Source of the DNA: an uncultured Solirubrobacter sp.
GTDB lineage: Bacteria; Actinomycetota; Thermoleophilia; Solirubrobacterales; Solirubrobacteraceae
DNA: 36,664 nt
Assembly (NCBI GenBank): GCA_937871635.1
Contig: CALMNS010000239.1
Location: 1-36,664 of the forward strand
Direction: 5' to 3'
The notes beneath the pieces are model-generated. The model had not been told where the DNA came from, ran no database searches, and worked only from the letters and a program-made list of their open reading frames with translations. The position numbers and the translations under genes are program-made. Within the stretch, counting starts at the first letter, position 1, and each line of letters opens with the position of its first letter. This document shows, piece after piece, positions 8,895-18,319 of the stretch.

Positions 8895-9902
8895 GTGAGC
8901 GTCGCACCCGCCAGCCCCGAGCGGACGCCGAAAGCCGCGACCGGTCCCAAGCGGTCGGTCGCGGCCCGGGCGCGGGCGCTCGACCCGCGCTCCTACGTCG
9001 TCTACGTCGCCTTCCTGCTGATCCTCGCGTTCTTCGCAATCACGCTCAGCGATGACGGCTTCCTGACGACCAACAACCTGCTCAACATCGTCGATCAGAC
9101 AGCGCCGATCACAGTCATAGCCGTCGCGACGGTGTTCGTGCTCAGCGCCGGCGAGATCGACCTCTCCATCGGGTCGGTGGTCGCGCTGTCCGCGCTGATC
9201 GCGGCGGTCGTTCTACGGGACGCGGGCCTGGTCGCCGGGGTCCTGGCGGGCCTCGCGACTGGAGTCGCCGTCGGTCTGGTCAACGGGCTGTTCGTGACGG
9301 TGTTCCGACTTCCGTCGTTCCTGGTGACGCTGGCGACGATGGGCCTGGTCGCGGGTCTGGCGCGGTCGATCACCGACCTCAAATCGGTGGCGGTCACCAA
9401 CTTCACCTTCACCGACTTCTTCGGCTCCGGTGACCTTGGTCCCGTCTCGAGCTTGATCTTGTGGACGATCGGGACGGTGGCTTTGGGTCACTTCGTCTAC
9501 CGCCATCGCCGCTTTGGTGCTCATGTCCTGGCTACCGGTGACAACGCCGCAGCGGCGCGTGTGTCGGGGATCCGCGTCAACCGAACGAAGGTGGCGGTGC
9601 TGGTGCTCAGCGCGACCGCGGCGGCGCTCGCCGGCCTGCTCTACGCCGGCCGCCTGCAAGGAGCGAACTACAACCTCGGCAGCTCCGACTTGCTCCTGGT
9701 CATCTCGGCGGTTGTCATCGGCGGCACCCGGCTGTTCGGCGGGAGCGGCAGCGTAGTCGGCGCGCTGATCGGCAGCTTGATCATGGGTGTGCTCAACAAC
9801 GGGCTCATCCTCGCCGGGCTGTCGGCGTCGGAGCAGCTCATCGCCCAGGGCGTCCTGCTGCTGCTGGCCATCTCCTTGACCTTGCGCGAACCGAAGGCCT
9901 GA
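8895..9902 (+). CDS. ABC sugar transporter permease (RbsC-like)
   Basis: multi-TM; LSAGEIDLSIGSVVALSALIAA, GLVNGLFVTVFRLPSFLVTLATMGL, GGTRLFGGSGSVVGALIGSLIMGVLNNGL. Confidence 0.92.
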   Translation: MSVAPASPERTPKAATGPKRSVAARARALDPRSYVVYVAFLLILAFFAITLSDDGFLTTNNLLNIVDQTAPITVIAVATVFVLSAGEIDLSIGSVVALSALIAAVVLRDAGLVAGVLAGLATGVAVGLVNGLFVTVFRLPSFLVTLATMGLVAGLARSITDLKSVAVTNFTFTDFFGSGDLGPVSSLILWTIGTVALGHFVYRHRRFGAHVLATGDNAAAARVSGIRVNRTKVAVLVLSATAAALAGLLYAGRLQGANYNLGSSDLLLVISAVVIGGTRLFGGSGSVVGALIGSLIMGVLNNGLILAGLSASEQLIAQGVLLLLAISLTLREPKA

Positions 9903-9904
9903 CT

Positions 9905-11101
9905 ATGTTCCTGGATCTGCTCATCCGCCGCAATCCGGCGTTCCTCGAAGCAGCGATCGCCCTCCACCAGGCCGGTGAGTTGCCAGCCAACGCGTACGTT
10001 CTCGACCTCGACCTCGTGCGCGCCAATGCTCAGGCCATCCGCCGGGAGGCGGATCGCCACAGCCTCGAGGTGTTCGCCATGACCAAGCAAGTGGGCCGTG
10101 TGCCCGGCTTCGTCGATGCCTTGGTCGCGGGAGGGATCACGGCCGGAGTCGCCGTCGACATGGACTGCGCACGCCCGCTCGCACGAGCGGGCATGGAGAT
10201 CGGTCATCTCGGCCACTTAGTGCAGGTGCCAAGCGGTGAGGCGACGGCAGCCGCCGAGATGAGGCCCCGCAACTGGACCGTCTTCAGTGACGACAAAGCG
10301 CGCGAGGCTGTCCGTGCGGCGCACAGCGAGGGCTACGTGCAGGATCTGCTCGCGCGGATACACGCACCCGACGACCGCTTCTACAGCGGGCACGAGGGTG
10401 GCTTCACCGCCGATGAGGTGGTGAAGGTGGCCGAGCGTCTGGACGCGCTCGAGGGAGGGTGCTTCGCCGGACTGACGACCTTCCCGGCGGTGCTCTTCGA
10501 CCCTGCTACCCGAGAGATCCGCCCGACGCCGAATCTCGCGACCCTCGAGCGCGCGGCGGAGCGTCTCCGCGACGCTGGAGTGGGCGAACCCCGCATCAAC
10601 GCGCCAGGTACGACCTCCACCACCGTGCTCGGCTTGCTGGCCAGCCACGGGGCAACGCAGGTCGAGCCAGGCCACGGCTTGACCGGCACGACGCCGCTCC
10701 ATGCGGTCGAGGACCTGCCCGAGCGGCCTGCCATCTGCTACCTCACCGAGGTATCGCACGGCCACGCTGGCCGCGCCTACGCCTTCGGCGGCGGGCTCTA
10801 CGTCGATCCCGTCTTCGGCGAATACGGTCTCAAGGCGCTCGTTGCCGACCGTCCGGGCGTATCAGACGCCCGTCTGCTCGACGCGTCCATCCCGCCGCCC
10901 GAAGCGATCGACTACTACGGCCAGCTCGATCCTGGCGACGGTCCCATGCCGCGGACCGGGGCGACCGTGTTGTTCGGTTTCCGTGCCCAGGCCTTCGTGA
11001 CCCGGGCCTACGTAGCCGGCATCGCCGGCGTGTCCGCCGGCGAGCCGGCCGTCGCCGGAATCTGGACCACCGACGGGAGGGAGGCTACGTGGCCGCGGTG
11101 A
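9905..11101 (+). CDS. YhfX-like PLP-dependent enzyme (alanine racemase N-terminal fold)
   Basis: ANAYVLDLDLVRANAQAIRREADRHSLEVFAMTKQVGRVPGFVDALV (PLP-Lys context), FAGLTTFPAVLF, HAGRAYAFGGGLYVDPVF. Confidence 0.75.
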   Translation: MFLDLLIRRNPAFLEAAIALHQAGELPANAYVLDLDLVRANAQAIRREADRHSLEVFAMTKQVGRVPGFVDALVAGGITAGVAVDMDCARPLARAGMEIGHLGHLVQVPSGEATAAAEMRPRNWTVFSDDKAREAVRAAHSEGYVQDLLARIHAPDDRFYSGHEGGFTADEVVKVAERLDALEGGCFAGLTTFPAVLFDPATREIRPTPNLATLERAAERLRDAGVGEPRINAPGTTSTTVLGLLASHGATQVEPGHGLTGTTPLHAVEDLPERPAICYLTEVSHGHAGRAYAFGGGLYVDPVFGEYGLKALVADRPGVSDARLLDASIPPPEAIDYYGQLDPGDGPMPRTGATVLFGFRAQAFVTRAYVAGIAGVSAGEPAVAGIWTTDGREATWPR

Positions 11102-11829
11102 CGCCGCTCGTGCAAGTCGATGGCGTCCGCAAGGAGTTCGGCGGTGTCGTCGCGCTCCAGGGCGTCACCCTCGACATCGATCCTGGTGAGGTCGTGGCGC
11201 TCGTCGGCGACAACGGCGCCGGCAAGTCGACCCTGATCAAGATCATCGCCGGGGTACACCAGCCGACGGACGGGCAGATCCTGTTGGAGGGCGAGCCGGT
11301 ACGGCTCAACACGCCGACGGACTCCCGTCAGCATGGCATCGAGGTCGTCTACCAGGACCTCGCTCTTGCTGACCAGCAGCCGGTCTACATGAACATGTTC
11401 CTCGGGCGCGAACTCGTACGCGGACCGCTACGGCGGATGGATCGCGACGGGATGGCGAAGGAGACGCAGCAGCTGCTCGACGAGCTCGACGTCCGAGTGC
11501 CGAGCCCACGGGCGATCATCCGTGACCTCTCGGGCGGGCAACGCCAAGGCGTCGCCATCGCCCGCGCCACGCACTGGGCGCAGCGCCTGGTGTTGATGGA
11601 CGAACCGACCGCCGCGCTCGGCGTGCAGGAAACCGGCCGCGTCGAAGAGATCATCCTGCGGATGCGCGACCGGGGCCGCGCGATCCTGATTGTCAGTCAC
11701 AGCCTGGACCAGGTGTTCCGGCTCTCCGACCGCATCTGCGTCCTGCGCCGCGGTGAGCAGGTCGGGATCAAGACCACGAGCGAGACAGACGGCGATGAAA
11801 TCGTCTCGATGATCACGGGGCTGCGATGA
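11089..11829 (+). CDS. ABC transporter ATP-binding protein (sugar type, single NBD); GTG start
   Basis: GDNGAGKST, YQDLALADQQPVYMNMFLGRE, DLSGGQRQGVAIARA, LVLMDEPTAALG. Confidence 0.92.
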   Translation: MAAVTPLVQVDGVRKEFGGVVALQGVTLDIDPGEVVALVGDNGAGKSTLIKIIAGVHQPTDGQILLEGEPVRLNTPTDSRQHGIEVVYQDLALADQQPVYMNMFLGRELVRGPLRRMDRDGMAKETQQLLDELDVRVPSPRAIIRDLSGGQRQGVAIARATHWAQRLVLMDEPTAALGVQETGRVEEIILRMRDRGRAILIVSHSLDQVFRLSDRICVLRRGEQVGIKTTSETDGDEIVSMITGLR

Positions 11830-12860
11830 GCCCGGCCGGATCGCTCCTCGAAGGCGAAATCCGCGAACAGCCCCGGGCGCTGCAGCGTGCCCTTACCGAC
11901 AACGCGGCTGATATCCGGAACGTCGCGAACGCGCTCCGTTGCCGGCAGGTCCGGTACGCACTGATCGCCGCGCGCGGCACCTCGGACAACGCTGCGCGTT
12001 ACGCGCAGTACCTCTTTGGTGACCGTCTCGGAATTCCGGTCGCGCTCGCCGCACCATCGCTCGAGAGCCTCTACAAGGCAGGTGCCGTCCCGCAGCGAGA
12101 CGGCCTGGCCATCGGCATCTCCCAATCCGGTCGTTCGCCCGACGTCGTCGGTGTCGTGACCGCCGCCGCGGCAGCGGGAGCGCCGACCATCGCCATCACC
12201 AACGACGGCGACTCGCCGCTCGCGCGCGCCGCGGACTACACGCTTGAGCTACGCGCAGGAGCGGAGCGCTCCGTGGCGGCGACCAAGACCTACACCACCT
12301 CGCTCCTCGTCCTCGCCGCGCTGGTGACAGAGATGGCTCCGGACGACGACGATCGGGCGGATCTGCGGCGGGTCCCGTCGCTCGTCCAGCGCGCGCTCGA
12401 CAGCGCATTCGCGTCCGTGGAAGCGCTCGATCTCCACGCCAGCGCATCGTACCTGCTGACCGTAGGCCGGGGGTACAACTACGCGACGGCGATGGAAATC
12501 GCACTCAAGGTCCGTGAGCTGACCGCGACCGTCGCCGAAGGCTTCTCGACCGCGGATCTGCTCCATGGTCCGATCGCGGCCGTCGCTCCCAACACTCCCG
12601 TAGTGGTCGTCGCCGCCCGAGGCAAAGCCCGGAGTGCGGTCCTTGAAACGGCCGACGCGCTGCGCGCACGCGGGGCGCGACCGGTGCTCATCGACGAAGG
12701 GCCGGACGCGGATCTCGCTCTTCCCGAAGAGGTGCCGGAGTGGTTGAGCCCGATCGTCGCGGTGGTCCCCGGCCAAGTGCTCGCACTCCGTCGTGCAGCG
12801 GTCGGGGGTCATCCGATCGATCAACCGGTCGGCCTGACCAAGGTCACCGAGACCCTGTGA
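11826..12860 (+). CDS. SIS-domain protein (GlmS C-terminal/AgaS-like sugar isomerase-deaminase)
   Basis: IAARGTSDNAARYAQYL, IGISQSGRSPDVVGVV, TKTYTTSLLVLAALV, GRGYNYATAMEIALKVRELTATVAEGFSTADLLHGP. Confidence 0.9.
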   Translation: MSPAGSLLEGEIREQPRALQRALTDNAADIRNVANALRCRQVRYALIAARGTSDNAARYAQYLFGDRLGIPVALAAPSLESLYKAGAVPQRDGLAIGISQSGRSPDVVGVVTAAAAAGAPTIAITNDGDSPLARAADYTLELRAGAERSVAATKTYTTSLLVLAALVTEMAPDDDDRADLRRVPSLVQRALDSAFASVEALDLHASASYLLTVGRGYNYATAMEIALKVRELTATVAEGFSTADLLHGPIAAVAPNTPVVVVAARGKARSAVLETADALRARGARPVLIDEGPDADLALPEEVPEWLSPIVAVVPGQVLALRRAAVGGHPIDQPVGLTKVTETL

Positions 12861-13011
12861 AAGGGCTGATCTCCCGCCCATTCAGCCAGCGTCCAGGTGG
12901 CTGCGGGCTCTGCTGGACCGCGACTTCGCCGGCCAGGCCATCGAGGCGACCCAGAGGGGCTTACCCAGCGAGAGCGAATCGCCACGATCGGCGCGGCCAT
13001 CGACCCCAGTT

Positions 13012-13270
13012 GTGCGTCGTGGATCAGCCGCCGCACGAGCACGCCGCGAGTATGCGGCCGCGATGGGCGCTGAGCACGCCGACGCCGCGCTCGCAAACTG
13101 GGCCGCGCTCATCGACGCACCTGAGCGCGCCACCGGCGACGTCGAACGTGTCACCGGTCACCGAGCGCGGGTCGTTCGCCGACTGGGCGCGTGAGCACGC
13201 CACGACTTCCGCTCCACCGCCGAGGTCGCGCTCCCCTGGCCCGAAGAGGTCCCCACCAACCAGGTCGAGT
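13012..13270 (+). pseudogene. C-terminal remnant of an NmrA-like/NAD(P)-binding protein
   Basis: ADAALANWAALIDAPERATGDVERVTGHRA plus, in another frame, VTERGSFADWAREHA, then DFRSTAEVALPWPEEVPTNQVE*; pieces split over frames and a stop. Confidence 0.45.
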
Positions 13271-13462
13271 AACAATCGCGCCGCCGGGCGCCGCATACGG
13301 TGCGGGTCGCGCCAGTCGTAACCGACTGCCGGCGGGTCCAGCTGCGCGGCCGGCCAAGCATCGGGCGCGCTCGCGAGGGGCTTGAACGCGACGTAATCCT
13401 ATCGACCGTAGTCAGCTGGTGCGCTCGGTTCTTTCCAGCGCCGAGCTCGTCGTTCGGGATAC

Positions 13463-14152
13463 CTAAGGCGGCGGCTGCCCGCGCGAGATCGAGGTCGGGT
13501 CGTTCGAGCAGTTCGCCAAGCCCGGGCATGAGGAGGCAGGCGCGTAGGAGTAGCCGATCGCTTTGAGCGCGAGCGCATGACGCTCGGCCAGCTTGAGAGC
13601 GGCGAGGTCTGCCGCGCGTTCGTCGTGCTGTTCGCGGTCGATCACACGGTCGAGGGAGTCGTCGGTGTCGGCGGCGACCAGGGCGAGGACGTCTTCGGGA
13701 TCCCAGCCGCCGGGCTGAACGGAGAGGTAGACGCGACGGGTGGCGAGCGCCGCGGGCCGACCGCCGCGGCCGCCCTGGGTGTCGAGGTGGCGGGCGTAGG
13801 CGGCGATTGCGTCCCCATGGAGGTCCTCGCCGGTCGGTGGCCGGTCGAGCTCTGAGCGGATCCAGTCGCCGAACGCCCGGTAGATCGACGCGTACTGCCG
13901 CCGGGTCGAGGCCGACGCGGCGCGTAGGGCGATCCGCTCGCCGGCGGCGTAGAGGTTCTCCGGCTCGAGCGGCAGCCCCTCCCCCACCTCCCCGGCCGTC
14001 TCCTCGCGCGCGAGCGCGCGCGTGAGGACCTGTTCGGCCTCGAGGACCTCGACCGCGGCGAGGACCTCGTCGTGCGGGACGGCGCGATCGTCGATCGTCA
14101 GCTGCAGCTCCGTGCCGGGCCCCACGAGCGGCCTATCTCCGAAGTGGGCCAT
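13463..14152 (-). pseudogene. tyrosine recombinase N-terminal (SAM-like) domain; catalytic domain absent
   Basis: ASASTRRQYASIYRAFGDWIRSELDRPPTGEDLHGDAIAAYARHLDTQGGRGGRPAALATRRVYLS; no RHRY catalytic region found. Confidence 0.55.
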
Positions 14153-14220
14153 TTCGGGTGACGTGAAACCGCCACTCGGACGTCCTCTCCCCCGCCTCGC
14201 GCCTCAAGGGCTGGGTCGCT

Positions 14221-14240
14221 CGGGTGCGTAAAGCGTGGTT
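14221..14240 (+). repeat. recombinase-adjacent 20-mer, copy 1
   Basis: CGGGTGCGTAAAGCGTGGTT; flanked by inverted GGTCGCT (14214-14220)/AGCGACC (14244-14250). Confidence 0.75.
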
Positions 14241-14448
14241 TTCAGCGACCGGGGCGCCAGCGCCACGGGTTTGCTCGGGCCAAGTCATCGGATGCGAAAA
14301 CGCTCTGCGTCATGTCGACGGGACCACGATTGAACTCCCGGCGGCCGCCGGTGTCCGTGAGAGGAGGGCAGGTGACGCCGGAGCGCGCGGTGGCCGCTGA
14401 GACGGCGGGGCGCGCCCACGCGCGGTCGGCCGCTGATGGCGACGCTGT

Positions 14449-14590
14449 GCGTAGCTCAAGTCTCGAAGTGCTGGGCGTCACGGTAGTGATCGTCGCGTTA
14501 CCGGCGATCGGGATGGATCTCAGGCTAAGCGATGTGCGGCCGCAGCTCGTGGCACCGCGCTCCTGCTCGCCCTCAAGCGGTCGCCCAGAA
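14449..14590 (+). pseudogene. N-terminal remnant of a drug-resistance-type MFS transporter
   Basis: SSLEVLGVTVVIVALPAIGMDLRLSD resembles TM1 of EmrB/QacA-type MFS; homology then breaks down. Confidence 0.5.
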
Positions 14591-14716
14591 CGCTCCCAAA
14601 GCCACACCATTCCTAGGTGTCCCGGCTGCGGAGGTCAGCGAGACAGCTCTGCGCCTTGTGGAAGCACTTCGTCGAGAGCGTCGCGGTCCCGGCCACAACC
14701 AGACGTCGCGACGCCT

Positions 14717-15394
14717 CTAGAGGTGGCCGTGCACTAGCGCGACGACGTCGTCGGGCCGGCTCAGGTACGCCGAGTGGCTCGTCGGCCAGGTCACGGTGGT
14801 CGTGCAGCGCGCCGCGAACGCGGCGACCATCTCGGGCACGATCGCCCGGTCGTCGCGGGCGGCGACATACGTCGACGGGACATCCCGCCACGCAGCGTGG
14901 GCCGGCGCCGCGGCGAAGATCGCTCCGGGCTCGGGGCGCAGCAGGCCGACCGCCCGATCAGCTACGTCGTCGTCGCAGTCGGCGAACAGCCCCTCACGGG
15001 CACCGGCGGGATCCAGGCGCGTCAGGCCGTCGTCGTCGACCTCCAGCGGCAACGGCGCCGCCGGGCGCCCGGTCTGCTCGGCGACCCTCGCGATCCAGTC
15101 CTGGGGGCTCTCGCCTTCGTCGAAGACGAACCCGGCCAGGAAAAGCAGGTGCGCCACGCCGCGCAGCCCGGTGGCGGTGACCGCGCCGAGCGAGTGGGCG
15201 AGCACGACGGGCGGCTCGGCCGCCCGGTCGACCGCGCCCTGCACGAGCGCGGTGCCCTCGGCGAGCGAGCGTCCACCCAGGTCGGGCGCGGTTAGCTCGA
15301 CGCCCTGCCGGCGCAGGCGGCCGGCGAGGTCGTCGAAATGGGCCGGCTGGTGCCAGGCGCCATGCAGCATGATTAGCGATCGCATCCCGGGCAT
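14717..15394 (-). CDS. alpha/beta-fold hydrolase
   Basis: LIMLHGAWHQPAHFDDLAGRLRRQG, VVLAHSLGAVTATGL, TYVAARDDRAIVP, SHSAYLSRPDDV. Confidence 0.85.
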   Translation of the reverse strand: MPGMRSLIMLHGAWHQPAHFDDLAGRLRRQGVELTAPDLGGRSLAEGTALVQGAVDRAAEPPVVLAHSLGAVTATGLRGVAHLLFLAGFVFDEGESPQDWIARVAEQTGRPAAPLPLEVDDDGLTRLDPAGAREGLFADCDDDVADRAVGLLRPEPGAIFAAAPAHAAWRDVPSTYVAARDDRAIVPEMVAAFAARCTTTVTWPTSHSAYLSRPDDVVALVHGHL

Positions 15395-15569
15395 GCTTGT
15401 CGATTGCCGTCGCGTGCGCTTTGCGCCTTGACGTCACCGATCAGGCCTCAGCTGGGTCGCGCACCCGGACACCCCGCCCCGGCCCCTGTTTGAGCGTCAT
15501 CGCGCAGATGGTCCCGGCTTCCTCCCCGGCGCCAGTCGTCCAGCTCGCGCAGGGACAGGGCGGCATCTG

Positions 15570-16364
15570 TTGCGCAAGCCGATCCGAGAGCGGGACGAGC
15601 AAGCGTGGGTGGTGAAGCTGGTCAGCCTTTGCAGCTTCATCCGACGCGACGATCCGTGGGAGAACGTCGCTCCGGGTGATCCGGCTGACAGCATGATCAA
15701 GATGACTGTGCTCGAAGAAGGCGAGCCGGCGCTCGGGCCCTGGCGAGTCGCGCGGCGTGCGAGCCTCGTCGATCTCGTCCGCAAGCAGATTGGCACTCCG
15801 GAGGGCCGGGCGCCGGTGCTCGCAATCGACGGGCGCAGCTCGAGCGGCAAGTCGTCGCTCGCGCGGCGCCTCCAACAGGCAATTCCTGGCGCAACGACCG
15901 TCCACACTGACGATGTCGCTTGGTGGTACTCGTGCTTCGACTGGGCGGAGTTGCTGGCAAGTGGGATCTTGGAGCCACTTCGAAACGGTCGATCCGTGGC
16001 GTACCGGCCACCAGCCTGGGACGAGCGCGATCGGCCGGGCGCGATCGAGATCCCGACGACCGCTGAGCTCGTCATCGTCGAAGGCGTCGGCGCCGGGCGC
16101 AGGGAGCTCATCGATTTGCTCGACGGCGTCATGTAGGTTCAGGCAGATCCGGAGGTCACCCGGCAGCGCGACGTCGCCCGCATCGCGGCGGGCGAGATAG
16201 ACGAAGAGTCCTACGCCCGCTGGATGCGGGAGGAGGAACCGTTCGTGACCGACCAACGCGCATGGGAGCGCGCTTTTGCCGTCGTCGCCGGAACATCCAA
16301 GCTCCCGTTCGATGCGACGACTGAGGTGGTGCTCGGCACTCCACCGCAAGCGCGCACCGCGTGA
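15570..16364 (+). pseudogene. uridine-kinase-like P-loop ATPase interrupted by an in-frame TAG
   Basis: VLAIDGRSSSGKSSLARRL (Walker A), ELVIVEGVGAGRREL; TAG at 16134-16136, then the same frame continues VQADPEVTRQRDVARIAAGEIDEESYARWMREEEPFVTDQRAWERAFAVVAGT... to TGA at 16362-16364. Confidence 0.85.
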
Positions 16365-16438
16365 CGCAGTACCGCAAGCCGAACCCCCACCGGCACGCTG
16401 CCGCCGCTGAGCGGCTCGTCGAGCCCGTGCGGCGACGA

Positions 16439-16511
16439 GTGTGCCGTAAGACTGGTTCGGTGATGAGTGCCGGTGACCGTCCGACAATGGGACACACTTC
16501 AGCGCGTGTCC
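16439..16511 (+). promoter_or_regulatory. putative recombination/operator region of the resolvase pseudogene
   Basis: GTGTGCCGTAAG (16439-16450), GGACAC (16490-16495)/GTGTCC (16506-16511); same layout as 33078-33150. Confidence 0.45.
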
Positions 16512-17102
16512 GAACTGAAGATCGGCTACGCCCGCGTTTCCACCGACGCCCAGGACCTCACCGCTCAACGCGACGCCCTGCAGGCCCTCGACGTCGCGCC
16601 CGAGCGCATCTACGTCGACCACGGCCTCACCGGCACCAACCGCGACCGGCCCCGGCTGCGCCAAGCACTCGCGGCCGGTCGCGCCGGCGACACGCTGGTG
16701 GTCACCAAGCTCGACCGGCTCACTCGGTCCCTGCCCGACGCGCGCACGATCGCCGACGAGCTCACGGCCCGTGAGATCAAGCTCGCGCTCGGCACGTGTG
16801 CACGATCCAACCGACCCGGTCGGCCGGCTGCTGTTCAACGTGCTCGCCAGGGTCGCCGAGTTCGAATCAGATCTCATTCGCGCGCGCCCGCGAGGGCATG
16901 AGGGTCGCCAAGGCCAAGGGCTGCCTGCGCGGCAAGCAACCCAAAGCTCAGCCCCAACCAAGAAGCGCACCTGGTCGCCCTCTACCACGCCGGCGGCCCT
17001 ACCGTCGGCGAGCTCGAGGAACTCTTCGCCGTCACCCGCTCGACCGTCTACCGCGCCATCCGCCGCGCCGACACAGCGGCGTCAGCCCTGAACGCGGCGT
17101 AA
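16506..17102 (+). pseudogene. serine recombinase (resolvase/invertase family), multiple frameshifts
   Basis: KIGYARVSTDAQDLTAQRDAL...TKLDRLTRSLPDAR in one frame, VHDPTDPVGRLLFNVLARVAEFESDLIRA in a second, REGMRVAKAKGCLRGKQPK in a third, and QEAHLVALYHAGGPTVGELEELFAVTRSTVYRAIRRA* back in the first. Confidence 0.9.
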
Positions 17103-17168
17103 GAGCCCGCCTCGAAGGGCCTAAGCGTTTAACGAGCCGCCCCGATGGCCGCAGCTAGCGACAATCTC

Positions 17169-17188
17169 GGGTGCGTAAAGCGGGGTTT
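17169..17188 (+). repeat. recombinase-adjacent 20-mer, copy 2
   Basis: CGGGTGCGTAAAGCGGGGTT inside inverted CTCGGGTGCG (17166-17175)/CGCAACCGAG (17190-17199). Confidence 0.75.
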
Positions 17189-17344
17189 CCGCAACCGAGG
17201 ATGCCGGCGCTCGGTCACCCCCCGCAAGCAACAGGGCTTGAGCGGTTCTAGCGATTGAATGTCACGTTCCGTGGCTCGGCAGCGTTGATGAGGGCGCACA
17301 CCACCGACAGGAGGAACGTCCCATGCCCAAGCTCGCTGACATCA

Positions 17345-17530
17345 CCCGGCGGCAACGGGGCTTCGGTTCGACGTCGCCCGTCAACTCGCCCAAGCGGGCC
17401 GCGCCGTCGTGATTCGCGCCCGCGATCGCCAGAGAGGCGAAGAGGCCGCAGAGCTGCTTCGCGGCGAAGGGTGTCGACGCCGATACGGTGGCCCTCGACG
17501 TCGACGACCCCGCGAGTGTCGTCGGAAGAC
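17345..17530 (+). pseudogene. N-terminal remnant of a short-chain dehydrogenase (SDR)
   Basis: FDVARQLAQAGRAVVIRARDRQRGEEAAELLRGEG, then after a frameshift GVDADTVALDVDDPASVV. Confidence 0.6.
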
Positions 17531-17601
17531 GCCACTCAGGCGTCACGCGAGGGGGGACGAGGTCGCTACCGCTCGCTGGCGCGTCTGCCGATACCTCATG
17601 T

Positions 17602-18279
17602 ATGTGGCGTAACGCTCGTGAGAGGAAGGGCGGGGAAATCCTGAAGAGCCTGGCCAAGCTGAAGCTGGCTAGCGGTGGGATCACGGATGAGCCTCTCGGT
17701 GCTGCGTACTGGGATGGCATACCAGCTGGGCTCGACATCGACGTTGTCCGAGCGCATGCATTCGCCGAGACCGGCGACTTCGCGGTGACGCTGATGATCG
17801 AGTCTGCCGCCGAGTTCGGCGAAGCGGATGTCGGACGACGCACCTGGAGGGCCATCGCGCCCGACGCCGGGGCGCATGCCGCGATCTTCATGGCCCATTG
17901 GCTCGCCGCGTCCTTTGCCGAGCTGGCGCATTCCGCGACGACACCGTTTACGGCCGAGGCGCATGATCGCGCTCGTCATCACCTCCGCGAGTGGTTTCCA
18001 TGGTCCGAGAGCGACGATGCGGCGATTCGCGATTTAGCCAGCAGAGACGACGTGCAAGATGCCCGTCTCGAGCTCGTGACCAAAACGCTCTCGCGCCTCG
18101 TCGGCGACGACGCAGCGGCGAAGCTCCCGGGTTTGGCCCCCTACACGAGTTTTGGTCCGGATCGCATGGTCGCGGACGCTCACTGGCAAATGTGTTGGAA
18201 CCACGCACAGCTGCCGTACCTCCGGCTTGCAGATCCTGATGGCTTTACTCAGTGGCAGGCGCATCAACTCGCTGAGTAG
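17602..18279 (+). CDS. hypothetical protein (~225 aa)
   Basis: long ORF with plausible protein composition; ATG start MWRNARERKGG inferred. Confidence 0.55.
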   Translation: MWRNARERKGGEILKSLAKLKLASGGITDEPLGAAYWDGIPAGLDIDVVRAHAFAETGDFAVTLMIESAAEFGEADVGRRTWRAIAPDAGAHAAIFMAHWLAASFAELAHSATTPFTAEAHDRARHHLREWFPWSESDDAAIRDLASRDDVQDARLELVTKTLSRLVGDDAAAKLPGLAPYTSFGPDRMVADAHWQMCWNHAQLPYLRLADPDGFTQWQAHQLAE

Positions 18280-18319
18280 CGGGAAGCTCTGTCCGCGCAG
18301 CAAGCCCGTGCCGTTAGGG

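Noticed and set aside
13158-13529. Minus-strand ORF (LGELLERPDLDLARAAAALGIPNDELGAGKN) adjacent to the integrase remnant
   Set aside because: Could be a frameshifted continuation of the integrase-like ORF, but no catalytic tyrosine recombinase motif is visible.
15441-16988. 515-aa minus-strand ORF
   Set aside because: Antisense across the kinase pseudogene and resolvase pseudogene; no domain motifs, spans unrelated loci.
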